Origin: Bryobacteraceae bacterium CoA2 C42
Lineage (GTDB): Bacteria; Acidobacteriota; Terriglobia; Bryobacterales; Bryobacteraceae
Reading direction: 5' to 3'
Length of the DNA stretch: 54,288 nt
Assembly (NCBI GenBank): GCA_019931245.1
Contig: JAINDL010000024.1
Coordinates: 1-54,288 of the forward strand
The position numbers and the translations under genes were made by a program. The notes under the pieces are model-generated. The model was given only the letters and a program-made list of their open reading frames with translations, ran no database searches and was not told the origin of the DNA. Below, piece by piece: positions 43,853 to 52,954 of the stretch (within the stretch, counting starts at the first letter, position 1; each line of letters starts with the position of its first letter).

Positions 43853-45097
43853 ATGATCAAGATAGTCGACGCCGGTCAGGTCACAAAGATTCTGTCGCGG
43901 AAGGCGGCCCGGCTGGGCGAGGCCGAGGCGGTGGTGAAGCCCATGCTTGAGGCCGTCAAGAAGCGGGGCGATGCGGCGGTGCTCGAATACGCCCGGCAGT
44001 TTGACGGGCTCGAACGGAAGTCGGTGCGGGTGCCCGAGGGCGAGTTGGCCGCCGCCGCCAAAGGGCTCTCCCCTGAGTTCAAAGCCGCGGTGAAGACCGC
44101 GGCGGCCAACATCCGCGCTTATGCCAAGCTGCAGCTGCCCACGGCGAAGTCGGTCACCGTTTCGCCGGGCCTGAAGCTGGGGCAGATCGTCCGTCCGCTC
44201 GATACCGTGGCAGCCTACATCCCGGCCGGCCGCTACCCGCTGCCGTCGACGCTGCTAATGACCGTGATTCCGGCGCAGGTGGCCGGGGTCGAGAACATCT
44301 GCGTCACCTCGCCCCGCGTGGTTGCAGAGATCTACGGCACGGCATCTCTCCTGAAGGTGCCGAACGTTTTTCAGATTGGCGGCGCGCAGGCCATCGCCGC
44401 GTTCGCCTACGGGACCAAGACGGTGCCGCGGGCGGACCGCATTGTCGGACCGGGGAACATCTATGTCGCGGCGGCGAAGAAGCTGCTGGCGGGCGAGGTG
44501 GGCATCGACTTCATCGCCGGACCCACGGAGATTCTCATGATCGCCGAGGACGGCAACCCGGCCTGGATCGCGGCGGACATGCTGGCGCAGGCCGAACACG
44601 ATACCGACGCTTCGGCCGTGCTGCTGACGACCTCAAAGCAACTGGCGCTGGCCGTACAGAGCGAGATCGACAAGCAACTAAGCAAGCTGCCGACGGCCAA
44701 GACGGCGCGGGTCGCCATTGAGAAGAACTCGGCCATTATTCTGATGGACTCGGTCGACCAGGCTATTGAAGTAGCCAATCGCTTCGCCCCGGAACATCTC
44801 TCGATCCCATCGGCGGCGTGGCTCAAAAAGATTCGCCACGCCGGCAGCGTCTTCATCGGGCCGCATAGCCCGGAGGCGGCGGGCGACTACGCGAGCGGCC
44901 CGAACCACGTACTGCCCACGAGCGGCGCCGCCCGGCTGCGCGGGGGCCTTTCGGCGGCCGATTACGTCAAGGTGATCTCGACGCAGGAGTTGAGCGCCGC
45001 GGCGCTGGCAAAACTGACGCCCGCCGTTACGACGCTCGCCCGCGCCGAGGGCCTCGAAGCCCACGCCCGGTCGGTGGAGGCGCGCCGTGCCGAATAG
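43853..45097 (+). CDS. hisD: Histidinol dehydrogenase
   Basis: 414 residues; oxidises histidinol to histidine in two NAD-dependent steps. VAAYIPAGRYPLPSTLLM, the family signature region DRIVGPGNIYVAAAKK to DFIAGPTEILMIAE, AQAEHDTDASAVLLT with the zinc-binding His, and the C-terminal SGPNHVLPTSGAARLRGGLS. GGGGAAG lies a few bases upstream of the ATG. Overlaps hisC by 11 bases. Confidence 0.96.
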   Translation: MIKIVDAGQVTKILSRKAARLGEAEAVVKPMLEAVKKRGDAAVLEYARQFDGLERKSVRVPEGELAAAAKGLSPEFKAAVKTAAANIRAYAKLQLPTAKSVTVSPGLKLGQIVRPLDTVAAYIPAGRYPLPSTLLMTVIPAQVAGVENICVTSPRVVAEIYGTASLLKVPNVFQIGGAQAIAAFAYGTKTVPRADRIVGPGNIYVAAAKKLLAGEVGIDFIAGPTEILMIAEDGNPAWIAADMLAQAEHDTDASAVLLTTSKQLALAVQSEIDKQLSKLPTAKTARVAIEKNSAIILMDSVDQAIEVANRFAPEHLSIPSAAWLKKIRHAGSVFIGPHSPEAAGDYASGPNHVLPTSGAARLRGGLSAADYVKVISTQELSAAALAKLTPAVTTLARAEGLEAHARSVEARRAE

Positions 45098-46157
45098 CCC
45101 CAAGCTCCGGCCCCGCCCCGCCGTCGAACGGATGGCGCCCTACCATCCACCCACCGGCGGCCGCGGCGAAAAACTCCGACTGGACTTTAACGAAAACACG
45201 GTCGGCTGTTCGCCTAAAGTAACGCAGTTTCTCGTCGAACACCTGGTTGAGAACGACCTGGCGGTCTACCCGGAATACAACGACGCGCGGCGCGAACTGG
45301 CCGCCTACTTCAAAGTCGCCGAGAATGAGTTCGCCCTGACCAACGGGACGGACGAGGCGATTCAGATCCTCATCAACACTTACGTCGATGACGAGGATGA
45401 GGTACTGATTCTGAAGCCGGCCTACGCCATGTACCGGTTCTACGCCGAGGTAGCCGGGGCGCAGGTGCGCGAGATCGCCTACCGCGCCGGTACGCTCAGC
45501 TTTCCGCTGCAGGAGTTGCTCGGGGCGATTCAACCCACCACGAAGGCCATTCTGATCTCGAACCCGAACAACCCTACGGGCACGGGCGTTGATCTCGACG
45601 GCATCGTCCGGATTCTGAAGCGCGCTCCGCACGCGGCGGTACTGATCGACGAGGCCTACTATGAGTTCTCGGGCGTGACGGCGCTCGGGATGCTGAAAGA
45701 GTTTCCGAATCTGTTCGTCTCGCGTACCTTTTCCAAGGTTTACGGCATGGCGGCGCTGCGGATCGGCTGCCTGTTCACGCAGGCGGCCAACGTCGACTGG
45801 CTCCGCAAGGCGCAGAGCCCGTACTCGGTGAACTCGCTGGCCGTGCTCGCCGCGCGGGCGGCGATTCGGGATCCGCAGTTTATTGAACGCTACGTGGGCG
45901 AGGTGCTCGCGGCGCGGGAATTACTGTATGTGGGTCTCGAGAAGCTGAACATTCCCTACATCAAGAGCCAGGGTAACTTTGTGCTGACCCAGATGGGAGA
46001 CCGGGCCATTGGCATCCGCGATGGTCTGCGCGAGCGCGGCGTGCTGGTGCGGGACCGCAGTTACGAGATTGCCGGCTGCGTCCGCATCACGGTGGGCACG
46101 CGGCAGCAGATGCGCATCTTACTCAAGGAGCTGGAAGAGCTGTGGCGCAAGAAATGA
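45087..46157 (+). CDS. hisC: Histidinol-phosphate aminotransferase
   Basis: 356 residues, fold type I PLP enzyme. RLDFNENTVGCSP near 28, NGTDEAIQILI, ISNPNNPTGTGVD at about 150-162, DEAYYEFSG at about 180, and the PLP lysine in SRTFSKVYGMAALRIGC. Converts imidazole-acetol phosphate to histidinol phosphate. The start at 45087 lies within the end of hisD. The stop overlaps the HAD gene by ATGA. Confidence 0.95.
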   Translation: MPNSPKLRPRPAVERMAPYHPPTGGRGEKLRLDFNENTVGCSPKVTQFLVEHLVENDLAVYPEYNDARRELAAYFKVAENEFALTNGTDEAIQILINTYVDDEDEVLILKPAYAMYRFYAEVAGAQVREIAYRAGTLSFPLQELLGAIQPTTKAILISNPNNPTGTGVDLDGIVRILKRAPHAAVLIDEAYYEFSGVTALGMLKEFPNLFVSRTFSKVYGMAALRIGCLFTQAANVDWLRKAQSPYSVNSLAVLAARAAIRDPQFIERYVGEVLAARELLYVGLEKLNIPYIKSQGNFVLTQMGDRAIGIRDGLRERGVLVRDRSYEIAGCVRITVGTRQQMRILLKELEELWRKK

Positions 46158-46807
46158 TCATCTTCGATATGGACGGGGTGCTGGTTGACGTCACCGAGTC
46201 CTATCGCGAAACGATTGTCCGCACGGTGCAGCATTTCACGGGGCAGACCATCGCCCGGAGCCGGATTCAGGAGTATAAAAACGCCGGCGGCTGGAATAAC
46301 GACTGGCAGTTATCGCAGAAGATCGCGCGGGACTTAGGAGTCGAAGTCGACTATCCCGTGGTGGTGGACTACTTCCAGAAGATCTTCTTTGGCGAGGGAG
46401 ACGGGGGGCTGATGCAGCGGGAGCAGTGGATTGCGCGGCCCGGGGTGCTTGAAAGCCTGTCCGAACGATATGCCTTTTCCATCTTCACCGGCCGAGAACG
46501 GGCCGAGGCGCAGATGACACTTGACCGTTTCGCCGCGGGCCTGAAGTTTGCACCCGTCGTCGGCGCCGATGATGTCCAGTACGGCAAGCCGGATCCGGAG
46601 GGGATGCTGCGCATCATGTCCGAGTTTCCGGGCGAACGCTTCTATTACATTGGCGACACGGTGGACGATGCGCGCAGCGCCAAGTTGGCCGGGGTGCCGT
46701 TTATCGGGATCGGCCACGGGGATACGGGCGCGCTGCTGCTGGCCGAAGGGGCCCAGGCATTGATCCCGAGCATTAACGACCTGGCAGGAGCACTCGAAAG
46801 CTTATGA
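46154..46807 (+). CDS. HAD-family phosphatase in the his operon, candidate histidinol-phosphatase
   Basis: 217 residues. HAD motif [10 protein letters not shown] (Asp5, Asp7), a helical cap (about 20-95), motif II Thr in FTGRERAE, motif III Lys in YGKPDPEG and motif [12 protein letters not shown]. The ATG at 46154 overlaps the hisC stop by ATGA and its own stop overlaps the hisB start by ATGA, so it is embedded in the operon. hisB here has only the dehydratase domain, and no HisN or PHP-type phosphatase is seen, so this gene is the natural candidate for dephosphorylating histidinol phosphate. That role is inferred from position. Confidence 0.85.
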   Translation: MIIFDMDGVLVDVTESYRETIVRTVQHFTGQTIARSRIQEYKNAGGWNNDWQLSQKIARDLGVEVDYPVVVDYFQKIFFGEGDGGLMQREQWIARPGVLESLSERYAFSIFTGRERAEAQMTLDRFAAGLKFAPVVGADDVQYGKPDPEGMLRIMSEFPGERFYYIGDTVDDARSAKLAGVPFIGIGHGDTGALLLAEGAQALIPSINDLAGALESL

Positions 46808-47406
46808 GAACCGCGACCGTCGAACGGATCACGAAAGAGACGCAGATCCGCGGCAAACTGAAGATCGAAGGCAAGGGTCGGTATCAGATCTCGACCGGTA
46901 TCCGCTTCTTCGACCATATGCTCGAGCTTTTTGCCAAGCACGGCGGGTTCGACCTCGAACTGACGGCTACGGGCGATCTCGACGTGGACCAGCACCATAC
47001 GGTTGAAGACGTCGGCATCGCGCTCGGGCAACTGTTTGCGCAGGCGCTCGGCGACCGTAAGGGGATCAACCGGGCCGGTTACTTCGTCATGCCGATGGAT
47101 GAGACGCTGTCGGTGGTGGCGGTGGATCTGGGCGGGCGGCCGGCGCTGGTTTACACGGACTTAGTCAAGGTCCGGCTGGTGGGCGACTTACAGACCGAGT
47201 TAGTGCACGATTTCTTCGATGGTTTCGCCGTACACGCCGGGGCGAACGTTCACTGTAAGGTACTGTACGGGCGCAGTAACCATCACAAGCTCGAAAGCAT
47301 TTTCAAGTGTTTTGCGCGGGCGATGAAGTTCGCCACCTCGAAGGACGCTCGCCTGAAGGATCAGCTGCCCTCGACCAAGGGGCTGCTTGAGGGCACCAAG
47401 GCATGA
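46804..47406 (+). CDS. hisB: Imidazoleglycerol-phosphate dehydratase
   Basis: 200 residues, the dehydratase domain alone. Manganese-binding motifs [31 protein letters not shown] at about 61-74, [14 protein letters not shown], and [15 protein letters not shown] near 160. Joined by ATGA to both neighbours. Confidence 0.96.
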   Translation: MRTATVERITKETQIRGKLKIEGKGRYQISTGIRFFDHMLELFAKHGGFDLELTATGDLDVDQHHTVEDVGIALGQLFAQALGDRKGINRAGYFVMPMDETLSVVAVDLGGRPALVYTDLVKVRLVGDLQTELVHDFFDGFAVHAGANVHCKVLYGRSNHHKLESIFKCFARAMKFATSKDARLKDQLPSTKGLLEGTKA

Positions 47407-48002
47407 GCAAGGTGGTAGTTTTCGATTACGGCGCCGGCAACCTGCGCAGCGTGCTGAATACGCTGGGGGCGATCGGGGCGCAGTACGAACTGGTGGACGA
47501 CGCCGAAGGGCTGCTGGCGGCCGAAAAGATCATTCTGCCCGGCGTGGGGCACTTCGGCCAGATGGTGCGATCGCTCGATGCGATGCGGGTTCGCAAGCCG
47601 CTGCTGATGCGGATTGCGCAGGGCGTGCCGTTTCTGGGGATCTGCCTGGGGCTGCAGGCGATGTTCGAGGCGAGCGAAGAGGCTCCGGACCTGGAAGGCC
47701 TGGGGCTGTTTGCGGGCAAGGTGAAGCGTTTTCCCGACGATGCGAGGGTGCCGCACATGGGCTGGAATGAGTTAGAAGTCCGGGCCGGCTCGCGCCTGCT
47801 GCGGAATTTGCCGCCGCGGCCCTATCTGTACTTCGCGCACAGTTACTACGTGCCCGCGCACGAATACGCCGCGGCGACCTGTATCTACTCCGAGCCGTTT
47901 ACGGCCGTGCTCGAGCACGAGAATGTTTACGGCGTTCAGTTCCACCCGGAGAAGTCCGGCGCGTTGGGGTTACAAATTGTTAAAAACTTCGTGGACCTTT
48001 GA
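47403..48002 (+). CDS. hisH: Imidazole glycerol phosphate synthase, glutaminase subunit
   Basis: 199 residues, class I amidotransferase. [11 protein letters not shown] at 7-17, the nucleophile Cys81 in FLGICLGLQ, and the His-Glu pair in VQFHPEKSG near the C-terminus. Supplies ammonia to HisF, which follows 4 bases downstream. Confidence 0.96.
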   Translation: MSKVVVFDYGAGNLRSVLNTLGAIGAQYELVDDAEGLLAAEKIILPGVGHFGQMVRSLDAMRVRKPLLMRIAQGVPFLGICLGLQAMFEASEEAPDLEGLGLFAGKVKRFPDDARVPHMGWNELEVRAGSRLLRNLPPRPYLYFAHSYYVPAHEYAAATCIYSEPFTAVLEHENVYGVQFHPEKSGALGLQIVKNFVDL

Positions 48003-48006
48003 CACT

Positions 48007-48774
48007 ATGCTGGCAAAACGCATTATTCCCTGCCTTGACGTTACCGCCGGCCGGGTGGTCAAGGGCATTAACTTCGTGAACCTGAAAGACGCGGGCGACC
48101 CGGTGGAGCTCTCCGAACGCTATAACGCGCAGGGGGCCGATGAGCTGGTGTTTCTCGACATTACGGCCTCATCCGACGAACGGAACACGATGGTGGACGT
48201 GGTGGCGCGGACCGCGCAGAAGGTGTTTATTCCGCTGACGGTAGGCGGCGGGATCCGCTCGGTGGTTGATGCGCGCAAGATACTGATGGCCGGGGCGGAT
48301 AAGGTGAGCGTGAACACGGCGGCGGTGCGTGATCCGCAGCTGATTACGCTGCTGTCGAACGAGTTTGGGGCGCAGGCCGTGGTGCTGGCCATCGACGCGC
48401 GGCGCCGCGCGGGCGGCGGCGGCTGGAACGTATTCACCAAGGGCGGACGGGTGGACGAAGGCATGGACGCCGTGGCGTGGGCGGCGCGGGGCATGGAGTT
48501 GGGCGCCGGGGAGATTCTGCTGACGTCGATGGATACCGACGGGGTGCAGGACGGCTTCGATTGCGAGCTGACGGCGGCCGTCTCGCGGGCGACGCGCATT
48601 CCGGTGATCGCGAGCGGCGGCGCCGGCAAGCCCGAACATTTTCTGAAAGTTTTGACCGAGGGCGAGGCCGACGCGGCACTGGCGGCCAGTATCTTCCACT
48701 TCGGCACTTACACCGTCGATGACCTCAAAGAGTTTCTCGACAAGCGCGGCATTGTCGTGCGGAGAACCCAATGA
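48007..48774 (+). CDS. hisF: Imidazole glycerol phosphate synthase, cyclase subunit
   Basis: 255 residues, TIM barrel. [18 protein letters not shown] with the catalytic Asp, [28 protein letters not shown], the second catalytic Asp in [13 protein letters not shown], and [12 protein letters not shown]. The ATG at 48007 is used; the frame upstream lies over hisH. Stop overlaps hisA by ATGA. Confidence 0.97.
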   Translation: MLAKRIIPCLDVTAGRVVKGINFVNLKDAGDPVELSERYNAQGADELVFLDITASSDERNTMVDVVARTAQKVFIPLTVGGGIRSVVDARKILMAGADKVSVNTAAVRDPQLITLLSNEFGAQAVVLAIDARRRAGGGGWNVFTKGGRVDEGMDAVAWAARGMELGAGEILLTSMDTDGVQDGFDCELTAAVSRATRIPVIASGGAGKPEHFLKVLTEGEADAALAASIFHFGTYTVDDLKEFLDKRGIVVRRTQ

Positions 48775-49472
48775 TTCTACCCTGTATTGATTTGATGGAC
48801 GGCAAGGTCGTTCAGCTGGTGCAAGGAAAAGAGAAGGCGCTCGAGGGCGAGGCGCCGGAGGTGATGCTTGAGAAGTTCGCGGGTTTCCCCGAGATTCAGG
48901 TGATCGACCTCGACGCCGCCTTCGGCCGCGGGGAGAACGACGCGATTGTCGAGGCGTTGTGCGCCCGGGCGCGATGCCGGGTGGGCGGCGGGGTGCGGAC
49001 GCCGGAGCGGGCCGAAAAGCTGGTGGAGCAGGGTGCTCACCGCGTGATTGTCGGCACGTCGGCCTTCCGGGCAGACGGACCCAACCATGCGCTGCTGTCG
49101 GAGATGGTGGCGGCCGTGGGGCAGGACAAGCTACTGATCGCCATGGACTCGAAGGGCGGCCGGATTACCGTAAAGGGCTGGACTGAATCGCTGAACTTTA
49201 CGGCTGAGGAGTTAGTGAGTCAGCTCGAGCCTTACTGCAGCGGTTTTCTTTGCACTTACGTGGATAAAGAAGGTATGATGCAGGGCACCGACCTTGACTG
49301 GTTCCGCCGGCTGCGGGCCGCCATGAGCCCGGAGCACGAGTTGACGGCGGCGGGCGGGGTGACCACGCTTGACGACGTGCGGGCGCTGCAGGCGATGAAC
49401 GTTCATGCAGCGCTCGGCATGGCGATCTACACGGGCCGTCTTTCGCTCGACGACCTCCGGAAAATGCTCTAG
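48771..49472 (+). CDS. hisA: ProFAR isomerase
   Basis: 233 residues, TIM barrel related to His[19 protein letters not shown] with the catalytic Asp, [37 protein letters not shown], and [15 protein letters not shown]. Catalyses the Amadori rearrangement of ProFAR. Eleven bases before thrC. Confidence 0.95.
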   Translation: MILPCIDLMDGKVVQLVQGKEKALEGEAPEVMLEKFAGFPEIQVIDLDAAFGRGENDAIVEALCARARCRVGGGVRTPERAEKLVEQGAHRVIVGTSAFRADGPNHALLSEMVAAVGQDKLLIAMDSKGGRITVKGWTESLNFTAEELVSQLEPYCSGFLCTYVDKEGMMQGTDLDWFRRLRAAMSPEHELTAAGGVTTLDDVRALQAMNVHAALGMAIYTGRLSLDDLRKML

Positions 49473-49482
49473 GAACTTCTTC

Positions 49483-50787
49483 ATGTCCTCGCGTCTTGTC
49501 TGTTTCAACCCCTCCTGCCGGGCCGAATATGCTTCGACCGAAGTGCTCTACGCCTGTACCCGCTGCGACGGGCTGCTCGAAGCAAAGATCGACTACGACC
49601 GCACCGCCGCTGCCGGCTGGAAGCAGTTGTGGCGGCAGCGCCGGCTGTCGAACGCGCCGCTCGATGTTTCGGGCGTGTGGCGCTACCGGGAGATGCTCGA
49701 CCTGTTTGACGGTTTTGAGCACGTGGTAACGCTGCGCGAGGGCAACACGCCGCTGCTCGCCGGCGCCAAGGCGGCGGCATACGCCGGGCTCGACAAGGTT
49801 GTCTTTAAGCATCAGGGTTTCAACCCGACGGGCAGCTTCAAAGACAACGGCATGACTTGCGGGGCGACGCAGGCCAAGCGGCTGGGGATGCGGCGGGTGG
49901 CTTGCGTGTCGACGGGCAATACGTCGGCGTCGATGGCCGCTTACGCGGCGACGTCGGGGTTGGATCCGATCATCTTCATCCCCAACGGCAACATCGCCTT
50001 TGGGAAACTGTCGCAGGCGCTCGACTACGGGGCGCGGACGCTACAGGTGGAGGCGAACTTTGACCAGATTCTGGCGCTGGTGCGGGAGCTGGCCGACCGG
50101 CTGGGCATTTATCTGCTGAATTCGGTGAACCCGTTCCGGATTGAGGGCCAGAAGTCGATTGTGATTGAGATGCTCGATCAGCGCGATTGGCAGGTGCCGG
50201 ATTGGGTGGTGCTGCCGGGCGGGAACTTGGGCAACGTCAGCGCGTTTGGCAAGGGGCTGCGGGAGTTACTCGACTTAGGGCTGATTGATAAGCTGCCGCG
50301 GCTGGCGGTGGTGCAGGCGGCCGGGTCGGCGCCCTTTTACGATTATGTCCGGCAGACGGATAAGGGCCACTTTCCGACGGTGAAGAAACCGGAGACGCTG
50401 GCGACGGCGATTAAGATTGGCGATCCGGTGAGTTATCCGAAGGCGCTGCTCGAGATAGAGACTTCGGGCGGGGTGGTGGAGCGGGCGAACGAACAGGAGA
50501 TTGCCGACGCCAAGGCGGTGATAGGCGCCTGCGGCATTGGCTGCGAACCGGCTTCGGCCGCGACGCTCGCCGGCATCAGGAAACTGGTGGCCGCCGGGTT
50601 GATGCGGGCGGATGCCGATGTGGTGGCGGTGTTGACGGGTAATGTGTTGAAGGACCCGGATTACATCTACCACTATCACACCGGTGTCTTGAAGGGTCCG
50701 CACGGCGAGCCGCTCACGTCCACGTTTGGCAACAAACCCACGGTGGTTCCGAACGACGCGGACGCGATTGCGGCGCTGCTCGGATAG
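49483..50787 (+). CDS. thrC: Threonine synthase
   Basis: 434 residues, fold type II PLP enzyme. N-terminal four-Cys segment (Cys7, Cys12, Cys25, Cys28) resembling a zinc ribbon, LREGNTPLL at about 84-92, the PLP lysine Lys120 in FNPTGSFKDNGMT, STGNTSASMAAYAA, and VVLPGGNLGNVSAFGKG. Makes threonine from O-phosphohomoserine. The ATG at 49483 has AGGA about eight bases upstream. Its place as last gene after hisA suggests cotranscription with the his operon. The 136 bases after it hold no gene, and I see no clear T-tracted terminator. Confidence 0.92.
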   Translation: MSSRLVCFNPSCRAEYASTEVLYACTRCDGLLEAKIDYDRTAAAGWKQLWRQRRLSNAPLDVSGVWRYREMLDLFDGFEHVVTLREGNTPLLAGAKAAAYAGLDKVVFKHQGFNPTGSFKDNGMTCGATQAKRLGMRRVACVSTGNTSASMAAYAATSGLDPIIFIPNGNIAFGKLSQALDYGARTLQVEANFDQILALVRELADRLGIYLLNSVNPFRIEGQKSIVIEMLDQRDWQVPDWVVLPGGNLGNVSAFGKGLRELLDLGLIDKLPRLAVVQAAGSAPFYDYVRQTDKGHFPTVKKPETLATAIKIGDPVSYPKALLEIETSGGVVERANEQEIADAKAVIGACGIGCEPASAATLAGIRKLVAAGLMRADADVVAVLTGNVLKDPDYIYHYHTGVLKGPHGEPLTSTFGNKPTVVPNDADAIAALLG

Positions 50788-50923
50788 GGTTTCCGCTTCG
50801 CCGGGAACCGGAGGCGGGAGGCCGGCGACGGATGGGTGTCCGCGCTAACCCGGTTGTTCTGCTGCGTGGTGATGGCTTCGGGCGGGTACCGCCACCGTGG
50901 ACGACCGTGCCACCGCTGCTTGG

Positions 50924-52954
50924 CTAAGGTTGCAGCTTCGCCGCCGCGGCGTGGATGGCGGCGGCGTAGTTGGCGATCGCCGCGCTGAAGGCCCGTGCCT
51001 GCGCCACGGCCTGCTGGCGCTGGCCGAGTTCAAGGCTTTCGCGGACGCCGGCGATGGTCTTGGCGCCGTAACCGGTGTACTGGCCGGGGGCGGAGATCGC
51101 ATTGCGGTACCAGGGACGGCCGGGCAGACCGTCGGGCAGGAGCAGCGCGCGTTCCGTGAGATAGACCTCGCGCGTTCCGCGGCCGGCCGCGGCGTAGCGG
51201 GCTTCAAACTGCCGGGCGGCCGCGTCGAGTTCGTCGAGGGCGCCGGCGACATTGGGGAGGCCGACGTTCTTATCGGCGGCTAGCTTGTCTACCTCGCGCC
51301 AGTAGCGACGAATCGTGGCCGCCGCGCGGGTGAACTCGAAGGGGACAATGGGTGCTTCGCTCATCCGCGCGAGCGAGAGGGCCGCCACCTGCGCGAGACC
51401 CCTGCCGTAGATGAACTCGCCGTCCGAGAATCGCTTGTACCAGGCAAAAGAGTCGTAGATGGAGTGATAGACGCCGCCGGTGCTGCCGGAGAAGCCGAAG
51501 TTGACGCCCGCAATGCCCGCATGGTGGACGAAGCCGACGTAGTCCGAACCGGAGCCGAGCGGACCCGGCTCGAAGGGCCGCTGCACCTTGAGCAGGGCCG
51601 GAAGGATGCTTTCGCCCGTCGCGGGATCTTTGCTGTCGCGTGCGATCTGTTCGAGGAACAGGTTGAGGGCCGGGCTGGCGCCGAGCCCCAGCGGGCCCTT
51701 ACCGTTCGAGTCGCTGTTGAAATAGGCCACGGCCTTCTGCTTCAGCTCCGGCAGGTGCTTTTCGACCCACTCGGTGGAGCCGATCAAGCCAAACTCCTCG
51801 GCGTCCCAGAGGGCGAAGACGAGGGTGCGGCGGGGGCGCCAGCCGGTCTTGTAGAGTTCACCGAAGGCGCGGGCGGTTTCGAGGACGGCGGCGGCGCCGG
51901 AGACGGGATCGTTGGCGCCGTTAACCCAGGCGTCGTGATGATTGCCGTAGATCACCCATTCGTCGGGGTTGACGCTGCCGGGGATGGTGGCGATGACGTT
52001 GTGGACGGGGCGGGTGCCCCAATCGTGGGTGAGTTTGAGGCGGACGGGCGTGGCGCCGGGACCGAGTTTGTAGGGGATGGGCAGGGCGCCGCGCCAGTTT
52101 TCGGGGGCGAGGGGGCCGGCGAGGGCTTCGAGCAGCGGTTTGGCGTCGCCGTAGGAGATGGGCAGGACGGGAATCGGCATCAGCGTTTTGGCTTCGCCGC
52201 GGGTGAGGCGCCGGGCGCCGCCGGGTTCGGAGGCGAAGCCGGGGGAGAGGGGATCGCCAACGTGGATGGACATGTCCATGACGCTGCCGCGCTGGACGCC
52301 GTACTCGCAGCGGTAGGCGCCGGCCGGGTAGACGTCGCCGCGGAAGTAGCCGTCGTCTTTGGGGTCGGAGAAGATGAGGCAGCCGATGGCGCCGTGTTCG
52401 GCGGCTACTTTGGGCTTGACGCCGCGCCAGGATTGGCCGTACCGGGCGAGGACGATTTTGCCGCGGACGTCGATGCCCTGTTTTTTGAGGTGCTCGTAGT
52501 CTTCGGGCACGCCGTAATTGACATAGACAAGCGGAGCGGTAACATCGCCGTCGGCGGAGTAGGCGTTGTAAGTGGGGAGTTGATTGCGGTCGGTCGAGTC
52601 GGGGTCTTCGGCGAAGTTGGGTTCGGCGAGGCGGGCGGAGAACTTACCCATGGTGAGCAGGCGGGACTGGGGATAGGGCAGCAGAGCCTCGAAGGTTTCG
52701 ATTTTGGCTTCGAGGCCGGCGGCGCGGAGCTGGCTGAGGGCGTATTCGGCCACCTTGCGCGAGGCGGGCGAGCCGGCGTGGTGGGGTTCGCTGGCCATGG
52801 CCTTCATGTGGGCTTCGATGCGGCGGGCATCGGGCACGGCGAGGAGCTTTGCTTCGAGGGCGCGCTCGCGGGCGGCGCCTTCTGCAGAGAAGCCGCGAAT
52901 GGGGCCCTGCGCGTGGGCAGCGGCGGCGAGCAGGAGGGGGAGAATCAGTTTCAT
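50924..52954 (-). CDS. Exported M28B peptidase (glutamate carboxypeptidase II-like)
   Basis: 676 residues with a signal peptide (MKLILPLLLAAAAHAQ). A PA domain insert (about 130-280, GKIVLARYGQSWRGVK, AIGCLIFSDPKDDG), then the zinc peptidase domain: GNHHDAWVNGANDPVSG, the DAEEFGLIGS catalytic Glu pair, FNSDSNG and HSIYDSF as last ligand. The C-terminal part (about 540-676) is the TFR-type helical dimerisation domain. Removes C-terminal residues, often Glu, from peptides in the periplasm. Its ATG overlaps the stop of the DsbD-like gene by ATGA. Confidence 0.9.
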   Translation of the reverse strand: MKLILPLLLAAAAHAQGPIRGFSAEGAARERALEAKLLAVPDARRIEAHMKAMASEPHHAGSPASRKVAEYALSQLRAAGLEAKIETFEALLPYPQSRLLTMGKFSARLAEPNFAEDPDSTDRNQLPTYNAYSADGDVTAPLVYVNYGVPEDYEHLKKQGIDVRGKIVLARYGQSWRGVKPKVAAEHGAIGCLIFSDPKDDGYFRGDVYPAGAYRCEYGVQRGSVMDMSIHVGDPLSPGFASEPGGARRLTRGEAKTLMPIPVLPISYGDAKPLLEALAGPLAPENWRGALPIPYKLGPGATPVRLKLTHDWGTRPVHNVIATIPGSVNPDEWVIYGNHHDAWVNGANDPVSGAAAVLETARAFGELYKTGWRPRRTLVFALWDAEEFGLIGSTEWVEKHLPELKQKAVAYFNSDSNGKGPLGLGASPALNLFLEQIARDSKDPATGESILPALLKVQRPFEPGPLGSGSDYVGFVHHAGIAGVNFGFSGSTGGVYHSIYDSFAWYKRFSDGEFIYGRGLAQVAALSLARMSEAPIVPFEFTRAAATIRRYWREVDKLAADKNVGLPNVAGALDELDAAARQFEARYAAAGRGTREVYLTERALLLPDGLPGRPWYRNAISAPGQYTGYGAKTIAGVRESLELGQRQQAVAQARAFSAAIANYAAAIHAAAAKLQP

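Noticed and set aside
50788-50923. Riboswitch or terminator between thrC and the M28 gene
   Set aside because: Some short GC inverted repeats exist, but no T-tract and no recognisable aptamer.
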